Source of the DNA: JANMQK01 sp031370485
GTDB lineage: Bacteria; Acidobacteriota; Polarisedimenticolia; Gp22-AA2
Length of the DNA: 10,686 nucleotides
NCBI GenBank assembly: GCA_031370485.1
Contig: JANMQK010000343.1
Location: 1-10,686, forward strand
Direction of reading: 5' to 3'
In this document: piece after piece, positions 1 through 7,243 of the stretch
How positions within the stretch are numbered: position 1 is the stretch's first letter
Layout of the letters: each line of letters starts with the position of its first letter
Notes under the pieces: generated by a model
What the model saw: only the letters and a program-made list of their open reading frames with translations
The model's database searches: none
What the model was told of the DNA's origin: nothing
Made by a program: the position numbers and the translations under genes

Positions 1-2367
1 TTCCTGCAGGCGGTGGCTCCCGGGGTCTACCGGGGCACCTGCAGCAACGCGGCCCGCACCGCCTGCCGGACGGCGGCGGACTGCCCCGCTCCCGGAATGG
101 GAGAGCCGGCGCCCGTCTGCTACTCGGGGGCCTACATCCGCGGCAGCGCTTCGGGGACGGGGGTGAACATGGTCGCCGGCGTCGCCTGCCTCGGTTTCGA
201 TGTCCCCCCGGGCAACCCCGGCTGCATCCTGAATCCCGCCTATCCGATGGACTGGCACTTCCACTGCCCGCCGGGCGCCACGAACTGCCCGAATCTCGAA
301 AGCGGCCCCTGCGCCGGCAACTGCACCTTCCAGACGAACGACGGCCAGAAAGCGATCAGTCCCCCGAACTCGCTGCACATGGCGGCCCACTGGAATGTCA
401 GCTCCGGATATCAAAGCCCCGACGTCACGCACCTCAGGACGCTCCAGGGGTACATGACGGCCCCCCTCAACCTGGCCCTCACGCCCCGTCCCGGAGACCT
501 CGATCTGTCGTTCTTCCAGATCGCCCGCCTGATGGACAACAACGGTTTCAGCGGCGGGCGCAACCAGCGGCAGTGCGCCGACTGCGCCGACGTCCAGATT
601 CAGATTGACGTCAACCCGGATCCCGACGTGGACCAGTGGGGCTTCTGGGACAAGCTGGTCCCGTACCAGAACGTCTACGATCACAAGCCGGAGGCGTTCA
701 GCGCGGTCACCAGGTACTACTGCCTGTTCACGCCGACCGACGCCGGAACGGCGCCGCCAAACCCGAGGGGCTTCCACGAGACCCTCTGCTATCCGCAGGG
801 GGCCTGGTCAACCTGCGGCAGCCCGACCGGCACGACGGCGGTTGCGACGGGGCAGTGCTCCGGTCCGGGCTTCGTCGACCCCACGGGCGTTGGTGTCTGG
901 GTGGAGACGAAGTTCGACCTGTCCGGCTACCTCGGCCAGAGGGTGCGCATCCGCTGGATCGCGGACACCTGGATGTTCAATTCCAACGTTTCCTCCTATT
1001 TTGAAGCCGGTGACGGTTGGAACTCGACCCAGTTCGATGACGGCTGGTGGCTGGACGACATCAAGGTGACCGGCACCGTGGATCGCCAGATGGCGCCGGT
1101 GCCCGATACGACACCGCGGACCGGCCAGTGCCCGGCCGATCCCTGCAACGCGTCGGTGGGAGACGCCGGGACGAACGTCATCCTGCGGGTGACCGACCTC
1201 CAGGGGAACCCGGTCGACGGGACGACAACCGTGGCGACGGCGGGGCAGAGCCTGAGAATCAGCGCGGCCTCCTCGACCTTCCCCGGAGGCTGTGTCAACG
1301 GCGCGGCCGATTTCCGCTTCTACAGGGACGGCCTCCTCATTCAGGATTTCGGTGCACGGAGCTTTGTCATCGACGCCCCCGAGGCGACCGCGGTCTACCG
1401 GGGGGTGATGCGCTGCAGCACCGACCATGGCTGCACGAGCGTCGCCGGGGGCACGCTGACGGTCCCGGTTTACAGCGGGGATGGGGGCGACGCCCTACTC
1501 GGGCGGCGTACGGGAGTAGCGGGTCCGCCGGGTGCTTCGGGCCCGTTCGACCTGGGGGCGGGCGTGAAGCATTACCGCGGCGCCTGTACGGCGGGCACGC
1601 CGGGGGCGCCGTGCAACGTGAGCGCCGACTGCGGCGCGGGCGGAGCGTGCAACGTCACGCCGGGGACGGCCGACGACGTGACGGTGCTGGGCTGGTGGAC
1701 GCCCGGGAGCGAGGGGGTCGATTTGTACCGGGGCGGGTTCGGTGCCGGCGCACCGATGGGTCACCTGGCGCCGCCTTACTGGGCGCTCGATACCGGAGCC
1801 CCGGCTCCTGGCTGCCTGCTTCAGGCGGTGATGGGGACACCTGCCCCGGGAGGAGGGAGCAACGGGACGAGCGGCGCCCTGACGCAGGCGCAGGACGCCG
1901 ATCCCCCGTTGGGAACCGGCAGGTACTACCTGGCCGTGCGGCGGGGAACGGGAGGAGGAGCCGTGAACGCGCTCGGTTGCGTCAACGCCGGCTTGTGCGG
2001 TAATGCCGGCTGGTGCGAGCTGGGGTCGAACGCCGGGGCGCCCTGCAACGCCTCCTCCGACTGCGCGGGCGGGGGGACCTGCACGGCGCGGCGGACCGCC
2101 TGCCGCACGGATACGGGGGTGGCGGAGCGGGGAGGATGTGGCCGGCACGAGGTGTGCGCGGCAGGCGCGAACGCAGGGCGGTTGTGTCTCGGCGGCGCGA
2201 ACTGCCCAGGCTCCAATTGTCCCGCGCTGGCGGCGGGAGTGGCGACGGCGGGACAGGTCTGCTACAACGTGACCGGGCTGCCGCTGCCTGCCTTCTCGGG
2301 CTGCCCGGCGGCGGGAGAGATCAAGAGACTGGTCCGGCAGCTGCCGCCCGCGAGCCTCTGCCCGTAA
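1..2367 (+). CDS. Large Cys-rich secreted protein, 3' part only (5' end outside the window)
   Basis: The reading frame is open from base 1 to the TAA at 2365-2367 (788 codons), and the protein begins upstream. No catalytic motif is seen. Residue numbers below count from the GTG at base 13. A Cys-rich stretch lies near residues 10-37. Around residues 140-355 is a jelly-roll-like domain ending with FDLSGYLGQRVRIRW (about 300-315) and DDGWWLDDIKVTG (about 342-354), a pattern typical of MAM-like or immune-inhibitor-A-like beta-sandwich domains. An Ig-like beta-rich segment follows (about 390-490). Small modules of the form GAPCNxSxDCxxGGxC occur near 531-548 and 675-690, with a shorter relative (CLGGANCPGSNC) near 726-737. 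The WWTPGSEGVDLYRGG segment (about 560-575) resembles a degenerate fibronectin-like strand. Abundant Cys and low Lys suit an extracytoplasmic, disulfide-bonded protein. The signal peptide would be outside the window. Family assignment is uncertain; secretion is inference. Confidence 0.75.
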   Translation, partial: FLQAVAPGVYRGTCSNAARTACRTAADCPAPGMGEPAPVCYSGAYIRGSASGTGVNMVAGVACLGFDVPPGNPGCILNPAYPMDWHFHCPPGATNCPNLESGPCAGNCTFQTNDGQKAISPPNSLHMAAHWNVSSGYQSPDVTHLRTLQGYMTAPLNLALTPRPGDLDLSFFQIARLMDNNGFSGGRNQRQCADCADVQIQIDVNPDPDVDQWGFWDKLVPYQNVYDHKPEAFSAVTRYYCLFTPTDAGTAPPNPRGFHETLCYPQGAWSTCGSPTGTTAVATGQCSGPGFVDPTGVGVWVETKFDLSGYLGQRVRIRWIADTWMFNSNVSSYFEAGDGWNSTQFDDGWWLDDIKVTGTVDRQMAPVPDTTPRTGQCPADPCNASVGDAGTNVILRVTDLQGNPVDGTTTVATAGQSLRISAASSTFPGGCVNGAADFRFYRDGLLIQDFGARSFVIDAPEATAVYRGVMRCSTDHGCTSVAGGTLTVPVYSGDGGDALLGRRTGVAGPPGASGPFDLGAGVKHYRGACTAGTPGAPCNVSADCGAGGACNVTPGTADDVTVLGWWTPGSEGVDLYRGGFGAGAPMGHLAPPYWALDTGAPAPGCLLQAVMGTPAPGGGSNGTSGALTQAQDADPPLGTGRYYLAVRRGTGGGAVNALGCVNAGLCGNAGWCELGSNAGAPCNASSDCAGGGTCTARRTACRTDTGVAERGGCGRHEVCAAGANAGRLCLGGANCPGSNCPALAAGVATAGQVCYNVTGLPLPAFSGCPAAGEIKRLVRQLPPASLCP

Positions 2368-2384
2368 AGCGCAGCCACGATCGC

Positions 2385-2414
2385 TTGACGCGAGCGGGGC
2401 GGGGACGTTACCAT
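2385..2414 (+). promoter_or_regulatory. Probable sigma70-type promoter of the rex / malic-enzyme-like operon
   Basis: A -35 box TTGACG (2385-2390, 5 of 6 to TTGACA) is followed 18 bases later by TACCAT (2409-2414, 4 of 6 to TATAAT). Transcription would start near 2421, only a few bases before the GTG start of rex and at the left edge of the Rex-type operator. The mRNA would then be leaderless or nearly so. The -10 box is weak; mapping the transcript 5' end would settle it. Confidence 0.5.
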
Positions 2415-2421
2415 CGCATTC

Positions 2422-2439
2422 TTGTGAAAAGCGGCACAA
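2422..2439 (+). promoter_or_regulatory. Rex operator (autoregulatory), overlapping the rex start codon
   Basis: The 18-base sequence TTGTGAAAAGCGGCACAA matches the known Rex site TTGTGAA-N4-TTCACAA at all 7 positions of the left half and 5 of 7 of the right half. It lies just downstream of the predicted -10 box and directly in front of, and inside, the gene that encodes Rex. A bound repressor would occlude the transcription start region. In the usual Rex scheme the protein binds DNA when NADH is low and leaves when the NADH/NAD+ ratio rises. Autoregulation is inferred from site and position. Confidence 0.72.
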
Positions 2440-3128
2440 GATTGCGACGCGCGGCGGCCGGGAAGGGCCGGGGCGCGCCGGGCCGCCGGGCACGCGCGCC
2501 GCTCATTTCCGACCTGACCGCCGAGCGCCTTTCGGTCTACCTGCGCTGCCTCGACGACCTCGAGAAAGCCGGCGTGCGGACGGTCTCCTCCCAGGGCCTC
2601 GCCGACCGGTACCACCTCAACTCCGCGCAAATCCGCAAGGACCTGGCCTGCTTTGGCGAGTTCGGCGTGCGCGGCCTGGGCTATTTCGTCAACGAGCTGC
2701 GGCAGAATGTCATCCGTATCCTCGGGCTGACGAAGACCCGGAACGTCGTGATCCTCGGCGCCGGGAACCTCGGCATGGCGCTCGCCGATTACGGCGGCTT
2801 CAACCGCGAGGGGTTCGCGATCGTAGCGCTGTTCGACAATGACCCGCGCAAGGTGGGGCAGAAGTCGCGGGGAGGCGTGCCGGTTCTCGGCCTCGATCGG
2901 CTGGACGACGTGGTCCGCAAGGAAAGGGTCAGCATCGCGGTCCTGGCGATCCCGGCCGCGGCCGCGGAGCAGGTGCTCGACCGCGTGACCCGGGCTGGGA
3001 TCAAGGCGGTCCTCAACTTCGCGCCCGTGCGGCTTCGCGTGCCCCGGGGAACGACACTCAAGGCGGTGGATCTGAAGATCCAGCTGGAGAACCTGGTGTT
3101 CCACCTGACCCGCGGTGGCGGGGCATGA
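2424..3128 (+). CDS. rex: Redox-sensing transcriptional repressor Rex
   Basis: The 234-aa product matches Rex throughout: a winged-helix DNA-binding domain (about 28-95) with VSSQGLADRYHLNSAQIRKDL (54-74) and CFGEFGVRGLGY (76-87), then a Rossmann NAD(H)-binding domain with GAGNLG (112-117) followed by ALADYGGF and the acidic FDNDPRKVG strand end. The C-terminal helix (about 214-230, LKAVDLKIQLENLVFHL) is the domain-swap helix of Rex dimers. Family proteins are about 205-225 aa; the excess is a basic Arg/Gly/Ala-rich N-terminal tail of about 26 residues. No ATG exists in the region. GTG at 2424 is the best start, and TTG at 2442 is the alternative. Neither has a Shine-Dalgarno sequence, which suits a leaderless mRNA. 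The stop overlaps the next gene as ATGA (3125-3128), so the two are translationally coupled. The family is certain; the exact start is not. Confidence 0.93.
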   Translation: MKSGTRLRRAAAGKGRGAPGRRARAPLISDLTAERLSVYLRCLDDLEKAGVRTVSSQGLADRYHLNSAQIRKDLACFGEFGVRGLGYFVNELRQNVIRILGLTKTRNVVILGAGNLGMALADYGGFNREGFAIVALFDNDPRKVGQKSRGGVPVLGLDRLDDVVRKERVSIAVLAIPAAAAEQVLDRVTRAGIKAVLNFAPVRLRVPRGTTLKAVDLKIQLENLVFHLTRGGGA

Positions 3129-5719
3129 GCGACCGCGAGCGAGTCTCTGATCCCGGGCGCGCCATTGATCACGAGCCGGTTCTGCGCCATTACCGGCGCG
3201 GCCGGGGGCTCGTAGCCATCGAGAGCAAGGTCCCCGTGCGGGACGAGTACATGCTCGGCCTCATCCACACGCCCGGCGCTGTCGAGGCCTGCCGTGCGAT
3301 CCAGGACGACCCCTCGCTGTCGTTCTCCTGCACGATCCGCGGCAACACGGTCGCCATCCTGACCGATGGCTCGTCCGTCCTGTCCTACGGCGACGCTGGC
3401 CCGCTGGCCGCCCTCCCGGTCATCGAGGGCAAGGTGGTGCTGTGCAAGGCGCTGGCGGGGATCGACGCCTTTCCGATCTGCGCCACCGAGCGCGACCCCG
3501 CGCGCCTGGCCGACCTGGTCCGGCATCTCGCTCCCGGGTTCGGCGGGTTCGCGATCGAGGACATCGCCTCGCCCCGGTCGTTCGAGCTTCTGGAGATCCT
3601 GGAAGGGATGAGCGACGCCGACCTTCCGGTTCCGTTCCTTTTCAACGACATGCAGGGCGCCTGCTCGATCGTGCTGGCGGCCCTCGGCAACGCGCTGAAA
3701 ATCGTGGGGAAGAAGATCGGCGGCGTGAGGGCGGCGATCACGGGCGCCGGCGGCGCCGGGCTCAGCGTGGCGCGTTTCCTGAGGAAGGCCGGTGTCGAGG
3801 AGATCACCCTGTGTGACCGGCACGGGATCCTCTGGCAGGGGCGACGCGAGGGGATGAACCGCTTCAAGGACGCCGCGGCCGGCGAGTTCAACCCGTCGGG
3901 CCGCCAGGGCACCGTCCGCGACGCCCTCAAGGGGGCCGATCTCTTCGTCGGGCTGTCGGGCGCGCGCACCGTCACCCCCGACATGATCCGCAGCATGGCG
4001 CGCAAGCCGATCGTCCTGGCGCTCGCGACACCGGTGCCCGAGATAGGCGCGGACGAAGCGCGCGCCGCGGGCGCCGCCGTGGCGCTGACCGGCGGCGCCG
4101 ACTACCGGCACGGCCTGAACGTGGCGCTGGCGTTCCCGGGCATCCTGCGCGGTGTGCTCGAGGCGCGGGCCACGCGGGTGTACGACGAGATGCTGATCGC
4201 CGCCGCGATGGCGATCGCGGGGCTCGTTCCCGAAAGAGAGCTCGAACCGGCGCGCCTCGTCCCGCGGGTGCTCGACCTCAGGGTCGGGCCGGCCGTGGCC
4301 GAGGCGGTGGCCGGGGCCGCGGTGGCCCTCGGGGTCGCGGGCGAGGAGATCGACCCCGCCTCGATCGGCGAGCGCACCCGGCAGCTGATTTACGAGGGAG
4401 AGGCGCCGATGGCCGAGCACGCGCCGGCGGTGCGCGTTCGGGGGGACGAGGCGCTCGATTTCCACCGCCGCTATCGCGGGACCATCCAGGTGCGGAGCAA
4501 GGTGCCGCTCAAGGACGAGCACACCCTTCAGATCATCTCGACACCGGGCGTGTCCTACGTCGTGCGCGCCATCCTTTCCGATCCGTCTCGGGTCTGGGAG
4601 TACACGGTCAAGGGAAACCTCGTCGCGGTCGTGACCGACGGCTCGGCCGTGCAGGGCCTCGGCGCCATCGCCCCCGAGGCCGCTCTTCCCGTGATGGAGG
4701 GGATCTGCGCCCTGCTGAAGATCCTCGCCGGGGTCGAGGCGATCCCGCTCTGCCTGGGGACGCGTGATCCCGATGCCATCGTCTCGATCCTCAAGACCAT
4801 CGAGCCGGCGCTCGGAGGGATCAGCCTCGAGGACATCGACGCCCCCCGGTGCTATGAGATCGAAAGGCGCCTGCGGAGCGAGATCGACATCCCGGTCTTT
4901 CACGACGACCTGCACGGGACGGCGGTGGTGGTCTGCGCGGCCCTGCAGAACGCCCTGCGCCTCACGGGGCGCGAGCTCGAGAGCGCGTCGATCGCCCTGT
5001 GCGGGGCCGGCGCCGCCGGGATCGCCGTGGCCCGGCTGCTGGTCCTGGCGGGCGCCCGCGACATCGTCGTCTGCGATCGGCGGGGCGCCTTGCACGAGGG
5101 ACGCGCCGGCATGAGCGCGGAGAAGGAAAGCCTCGCTCTGGTGACGAACCGCGGCGGGACGAAGGGGAGCCTCTCCCAGGTGCTGCGCGGGCGTGAGGTC
5201 TTCATCGGCCTGTCGGGGCCGGGGCTTCTGACGGCCGAGATGATCGGCCGGATGGCGGCCCGTTCGATCGTCTTCGCGCTGGCGGATCCCTCCCCCGAGA
5301 TAGAGCCGGAAGCGGCCCATGCCGTCGGGGCCGCGGTCGTGGCGACCGGGCTCGCGGACGACCCGAACCAGATCAACAAGGCGATCGCAGTGCCGGGGAT
5401 CGTCCGCGGCACGCTGGACGTGGCGGCCAGAAGCGTCAACGACGCGATGGTCCTGGCTGCCGTCCGCGCCCTCGCCGACCTCGTGCCCGACTATGAGCTG
5501 TCGCCGCGCAACATCGTTCCCCGGCCCCTGAACTTCCGGGGCGCGCCGGAGGTGGCGGCCGCCGTCGCCCGCGCGGCGCTCCGGTCCGGCGTGGCGCGCC
5601 GCAGGGTCGATCCGCGCCAGATCCTCGAGAACACGCGCGACTACCTGTACGGCGGGACACTCGCCGCGCTTCCCGGAGAGCCCATCGAGCCGCAGCCGCT
5701 TCTCCCGCTGCGGCCCTGA
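3125..5719 (+). CDS. Tandem two-module malic-enzyme-like protein (NAD-binding)
   Basis: The 864 aa contain two full malic-enzyme-like modules (about 18-425 and 442-845), each with an N-terminal substrate domain and a Rossmann domain (GAGGAG 207-212; GAGAAG 627-632, each ending in CDR). Single MaeB-type enzymes have one such module of about 400 aa and convert malate to pyruvate, CO2 and NAD(P)H. The metal-binding ED pair is present in both (145-146, 569-570). The Tyr of the family motif YTPGVA is His48 in module 1 and Ser472 in module 2. The catalytic Lys of EGK is kept in module 1 (Lys103) but is Ile527 in module 2. The HDDxHG motif is kept in module 2 (593-598) but is FNDMQG in module 1 (173-178). 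The Asn of the ANP motif is Thr302 and Asp721. C-terminal sequence is more canonical in module 2 (PNQIN 747-751). It is coupled to rex, implying redox control. Malate oxidation is unproven: it may be a changed, composite-site or regulatory enzyme. Confidence 0.88.
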   Translation: MSDRERVSDPGRAIDHEPVLRHYRRGRGLVAIESKVPVRDEYMLGLIHTPGAVEACRAIQDDPSLSFSCTIRGNTVAILTDGSSVLSYGDAGPLAALPVIEGKVVLCKALAGIDAFPICATERDPARLADLVRHLAPGFGGFAIEDIASPRSFELLEILEGMSDADLPVPFLFNDMQGACSIVLAALGNALKIVGKKIGGVRAAITGAGGAGLSVARFLRKAGVEEITLCDRHGILWQGRREGMNRFKDAAAGEFNPSGRQGTVRDALKGADLFVGLSGARTVTPDMIRSMARKPIVLALATPVPEIGADEARAAGAAVALTGGADYRHGLNVALAFPGILRGVLEARATRVYDEMLIAAAMAIAGLVPERELEPARLVPRVLDLRVGPAVAEAVAGAAVALGVAGEEIDPASIGERTRQLIYEGEAPMAEHAPAVRVRGDEALDFHRRYRGTIQVRSKVPLKDEHTLQIISTPGVSYVVRAILSDPSRVWEYTVKGNLVAVVTDGSAVQGLGAIAPEAALPVMEGICALLKILAGVEAIPLCLGTRDPDAIVSILKTIEPALGGISLEDIDAPRCYEIERRLRSEIDIPVFHDDLHGTAVVVCAALQNALRLTGRELESASIALCGAGAAGIAVARLLVLAGARDIVVCDRRGALHEGRAGMSAEKESLALVTNRGGTKGSLSQVLRGREVFIGLSGPGLLTAEMIGRMAARSIVFALADPSPEIEPEAAHAVGAAVVATGLADDPNQINKAIAVPGIVRGTLDVAARSVNDAMVLAAVRALADLVPDYELSPRNIVPRPLNFRGAPEVAAAVARAALRSGVARRRVDPRQILENTRDYLYGGTLAALPGEPIEPQPLLPLRP

Positions 5720-5727
5720 GACCGTCC

Positions 5728-5751
5728 GCGCGGGGCCCCCCGCCCCCGCGC
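5728..5751 (+). terminator. GC-rich hairpin after the malic-enzyme-like gene, possible terminator
   Basis: GCGCGGGG (5728-5735) can pair perfectly with CCCCGCGC (5744-5751) across an 8-base loop, 9 bases after the stop codon. No T-run follows, so this is not a classical intrinsic terminator. It may stabilise the mRNA end or act with Rho. Confidence 0.35.
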
Positions 5752-5767
5752 AAAGGGCCGTCGCGTG

Positions 5768-5796
5768 TGGATTTCGCGCCCCCCTTGTGGTAGAAC
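5768..5796 (+). promoter_or_regulatory. Possible promoter of the VirJ-like / DUF1499 pair
   Basis: TGGATT (5768-5773) and TAGAAC (5791-5796) are separated by 17 bases, matching -35 and -10 consensus at 3 and 4 of 6 positions. The site follows the hairpin and precedes the chosen ATG by 35 bases. It is a weak match and only a candidate. Confidence 0.3.
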
Positions 5797-5831
5797 TGCG
5801 CCCGCATCCGCAGCATTTAACCGTGAGGGGC

Positions 5832-6713
5832 ATGACGAGACTTCCCGAAGACACGAGCGCCGCCCTGGGGGGCATGATCGCGTTCGCCGCGGCGATCCTG
5901 GCGGCGGGCGTATTCTTTCAGCCCGTTCCGGCTTCGTGCGCTGAAGTCGATAGCGTGGAACCGAAGTTCCTCTACCTCCGCACCAACATGGACGTAAAGA
6001 CCCCGGTGATGTACTACGCGCCCGCCGGCCCGCGGGCCGGGGCCGCGGCGCGCAGGGCCGCGGTCATCATCTTCTCGGGAGCGGCCGGGTGGATGCCGCT
6101 GCAGCAGGACACGGCATCGTACATGGCGGGGGCGGGCCACCCGGTGCTGGGGCTCGAATCGTCGACGTACTTCAGGAAAAGACTCGACCGCGACCAGTGG
6201 GCGGCGGATTGGAACGCGCTTTTGTCGTTCCTGAACGAGCAGGCGGGGAGGCCGAAGGACGCCCCCGTGGTCCTGGCGGGTTTCTATTTCGGCGCCAAGA
6301 TGATCCCGTTCATCCTCAACCGCGTCGGCGCCAGGGGCGTCATCGGAACGCTCCTGATCTCACCCGACCGGCAGGGGTTCGAGGTGTACAGGATCGGCAT
6401 CAAGATGAAGATCCCGGGGCCGCCTGAGGAGCTGTTCGACGTGGCCGAGGAGGTCCGCCGCATGCCCGCCGTGCCGACCGCGCTGATCCAGGGGGCCCAG
6501 GACAGCGAGGGGGAGTCCAGGGAGTTGTTCCCCCTGCTGAAGGGACCGAGGAAGCTGGTGCCGATCCTCGGCGGCGATCGCCAGTTCCACGATGTGCGCG
6601 ACGTCTACTTCACCCGCGTGGGCCAGGCTCTCGACTGGATGGAAGATTTCGAGCGCCCGGAGTCCTCCCCCGCACCCGCTTCGGGGGCCGCGGAACCCGA
6701 AACCATCAAGTAG
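5832..6713 (+). CDS. Exported VirJ/AcvB-like alpha/beta-hydrolase-fold protein, nucleophile Ser replaced
   Basis: The 293-aa product has an N-terminal signal peptide (hydrophobic 11-29, likely cut after SCA, near residue 37) and a VirJ-like core. The segment VIIFSGAAGW (78-87) is the oxyanion strand, VLGLESSTYFRKR (105-117) the family's GLDSLRYFW-like region, and GFYFGAKMIPFILNR (150-164) corresponds to GYSFGADVLPFxxNRL. In VirJ/AcvB proteins the Ser of GYSFG is the nucleophile; here it is Tyr152 (codon TAT). The usual GGHHF is GGDRQF (247-252), with a His one place later (253). Asp224 is a possible acid. AcvB-type proteins hydrolyse lysyl-phosphatidylglycerol in the periplasm; without Ser this protein is probably a binding or scaffold pseudo-enzyme. 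ATG 5832 is chosen because it gives a compact signal peptide; GTG 5787, GTG 5823 and ATG 5874 are alternatives. The DUF1499 gene starts 6 bases after the stop, suggesting co-transcription. The C-terminal tail is Pro/Ala-rich. Confidence 0.78.
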   Translation: MTRLPEDTSAALGGMIAFAAAILAAGVFFQPVPASCAEVDSVEPKFLYLRTNMDVKTPVMYYAPAGPRAGAAARRAAVIIFSGAAGWMPLQQDTASYMAGAGHPVLGLESSTYFRKRLDRDQWAADWNALLSFLNEQAGRPKDAPVVLAGFYFGAKMIPFILNRVGARGVIGTLLISPDRQGFEVYRIGIKMKIPGPPEELFDVAEEVRRMPAVPTALIQGAQDSEGESRELFPLLKGPRKLVPILGGDRQFHDVRDVYFTRVGQALDWMEDFERPESSPAPASGAAEPETIK

Positions 6714-6719
6714 CCCGCG

Positions 6720-7193
6720 GTGGCCGGGGCGCTGATCGTGACCGTGGCTGCCGTGGCGACGCTGTTCGCGATCCTCGCGCTTCTTGGCGCGCGGTCGCGG
6801 CGGGCGGCTCGGCGCCGTCCGGGGGTGGAAGGTGGCCGGCTTGCGCCCTGTTCCCCCTCCCCGAATTGCGTTTCCTCGCAGGCTGGCGACCCCCGGCACT
6901 TTGTGGAACCCTTTCCCATCGGAGGAGACCGCGATTTCATGTGGCGGCGGTTGCGCGACGTCGTCCTGGCCATGCCGCGTGTCCGCATCCTAAGCGAAGG
7001 GCCCGACTACCTGCACGCGGAATTCGTCTCGAAAATCTTCGGCTTCGCCGACGACGTCGAGTTCCTGCTCGATAGCGAGGCGGGGGATATCCAGATCCGG
7101 TCCGCGTCGAGAGCCGGATGGTTCGACTTCGGCACGAACCGCGCCCGCGTATGCGAAATCGGCGACCGCCTCCGCGCTGATGCGAGGTCATGA
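6720..7193 (+). CDS. DUF1499 family membrane-anchored protein
   Basis: The 157-aa product has one N-terminal membrane helix (about 2-23), then a basic stretch (RSRRAARRR, 25-33) expected on the cytoplasmic side or as a stop-transfer signal, then a DUF1499 domain. The domain shows LAPCSPSPNCVSSQ (41-54), the family's hallmark LxxCPxSPNCVSS, followed by a central acidic strand FADDVEFLLD (109-118) and IQIRSASRAGWFDFGTNRARV (125-144), matching the family's RSASRxGxxDxGxNRxRI signature. DUF1499 function is unknown. GTG 6720 is the start used because it lies 6 bases after the preceding stop and includes the membrane helix. No clear Shine-Dalgarno sequence is seen. The gene ends convergently with the M16 operon, 39 bases apart. 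Confidence 0.88.
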   Translation: MAGALIVTVAAVATLFAILALLGARSRRAARRRPGVEGGRLAPCSPSPNCVSSQAGDPRHFVEPFPIGGDRDFMWRRLRDVVLAMPRVRILSEGPDYLHAEFVSKIFGFADDVEFLLDSEAGDIQIRSASRAGWFDFGTNRARVCEIGDRLRADARS

Positions 7194-7221
7194 GATGAGG
7201 CAGAGGGTCCGCATGGGCCGG

Positions 7222-7243
7222 CGCCGCCGTTCTTACAGCGGCG
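7222..7243. terminator. Hairpin between convergent genes, weak terminator candidate
   Basis: CGCCGC (7222-7227) pairs with GCGGCG (7238-7243), and the loop contains the TAA stop of the minus-strand M16 gene. A stem of 6 G-C pairs could act on either strand, but no T-run follows on either side. Confidence 0.3.

Noticed and set aside
2368..2385. Possible terminator hairpin (AGCG / CGCT) after the Cys-rich gene.
   Set aside because: Only four pairs with a 10-base loop and no T-run.
2013..2423. Upstream extension of the rex frame to 2013, giving a 371-aa protein.
   Set aside because: The added residues overlap the end of the Cys-rich gene, are Arg/Gly-rich and have no Rex similarity; the promoter and operator lie downstream of this start.
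1495..2493. A 332-codon minus-strand open frame over the end of the Cys-rich gene.
   Set aside because: Arg/Pro/Ala-rich shadow without motifs; the plus frame has coherent Cys modules.
5785..5802. TTGTGGT before the VirJ-like gene as a second Rex site.
   Set aside because: Only five of seven left-half bases match and the right half position does not resemble TTCACAA.
2789..5875. A 1028-codon open frame on the minus strand, opposite the malic-enzyme-like gene and extending into rex.
   Set aside because: Its translation is rich in Arg, Asp, His and Gly with no domain, and the opposite strand encodes two recognisable families over the same bases. It is a by-product of high GC at third codon positions.
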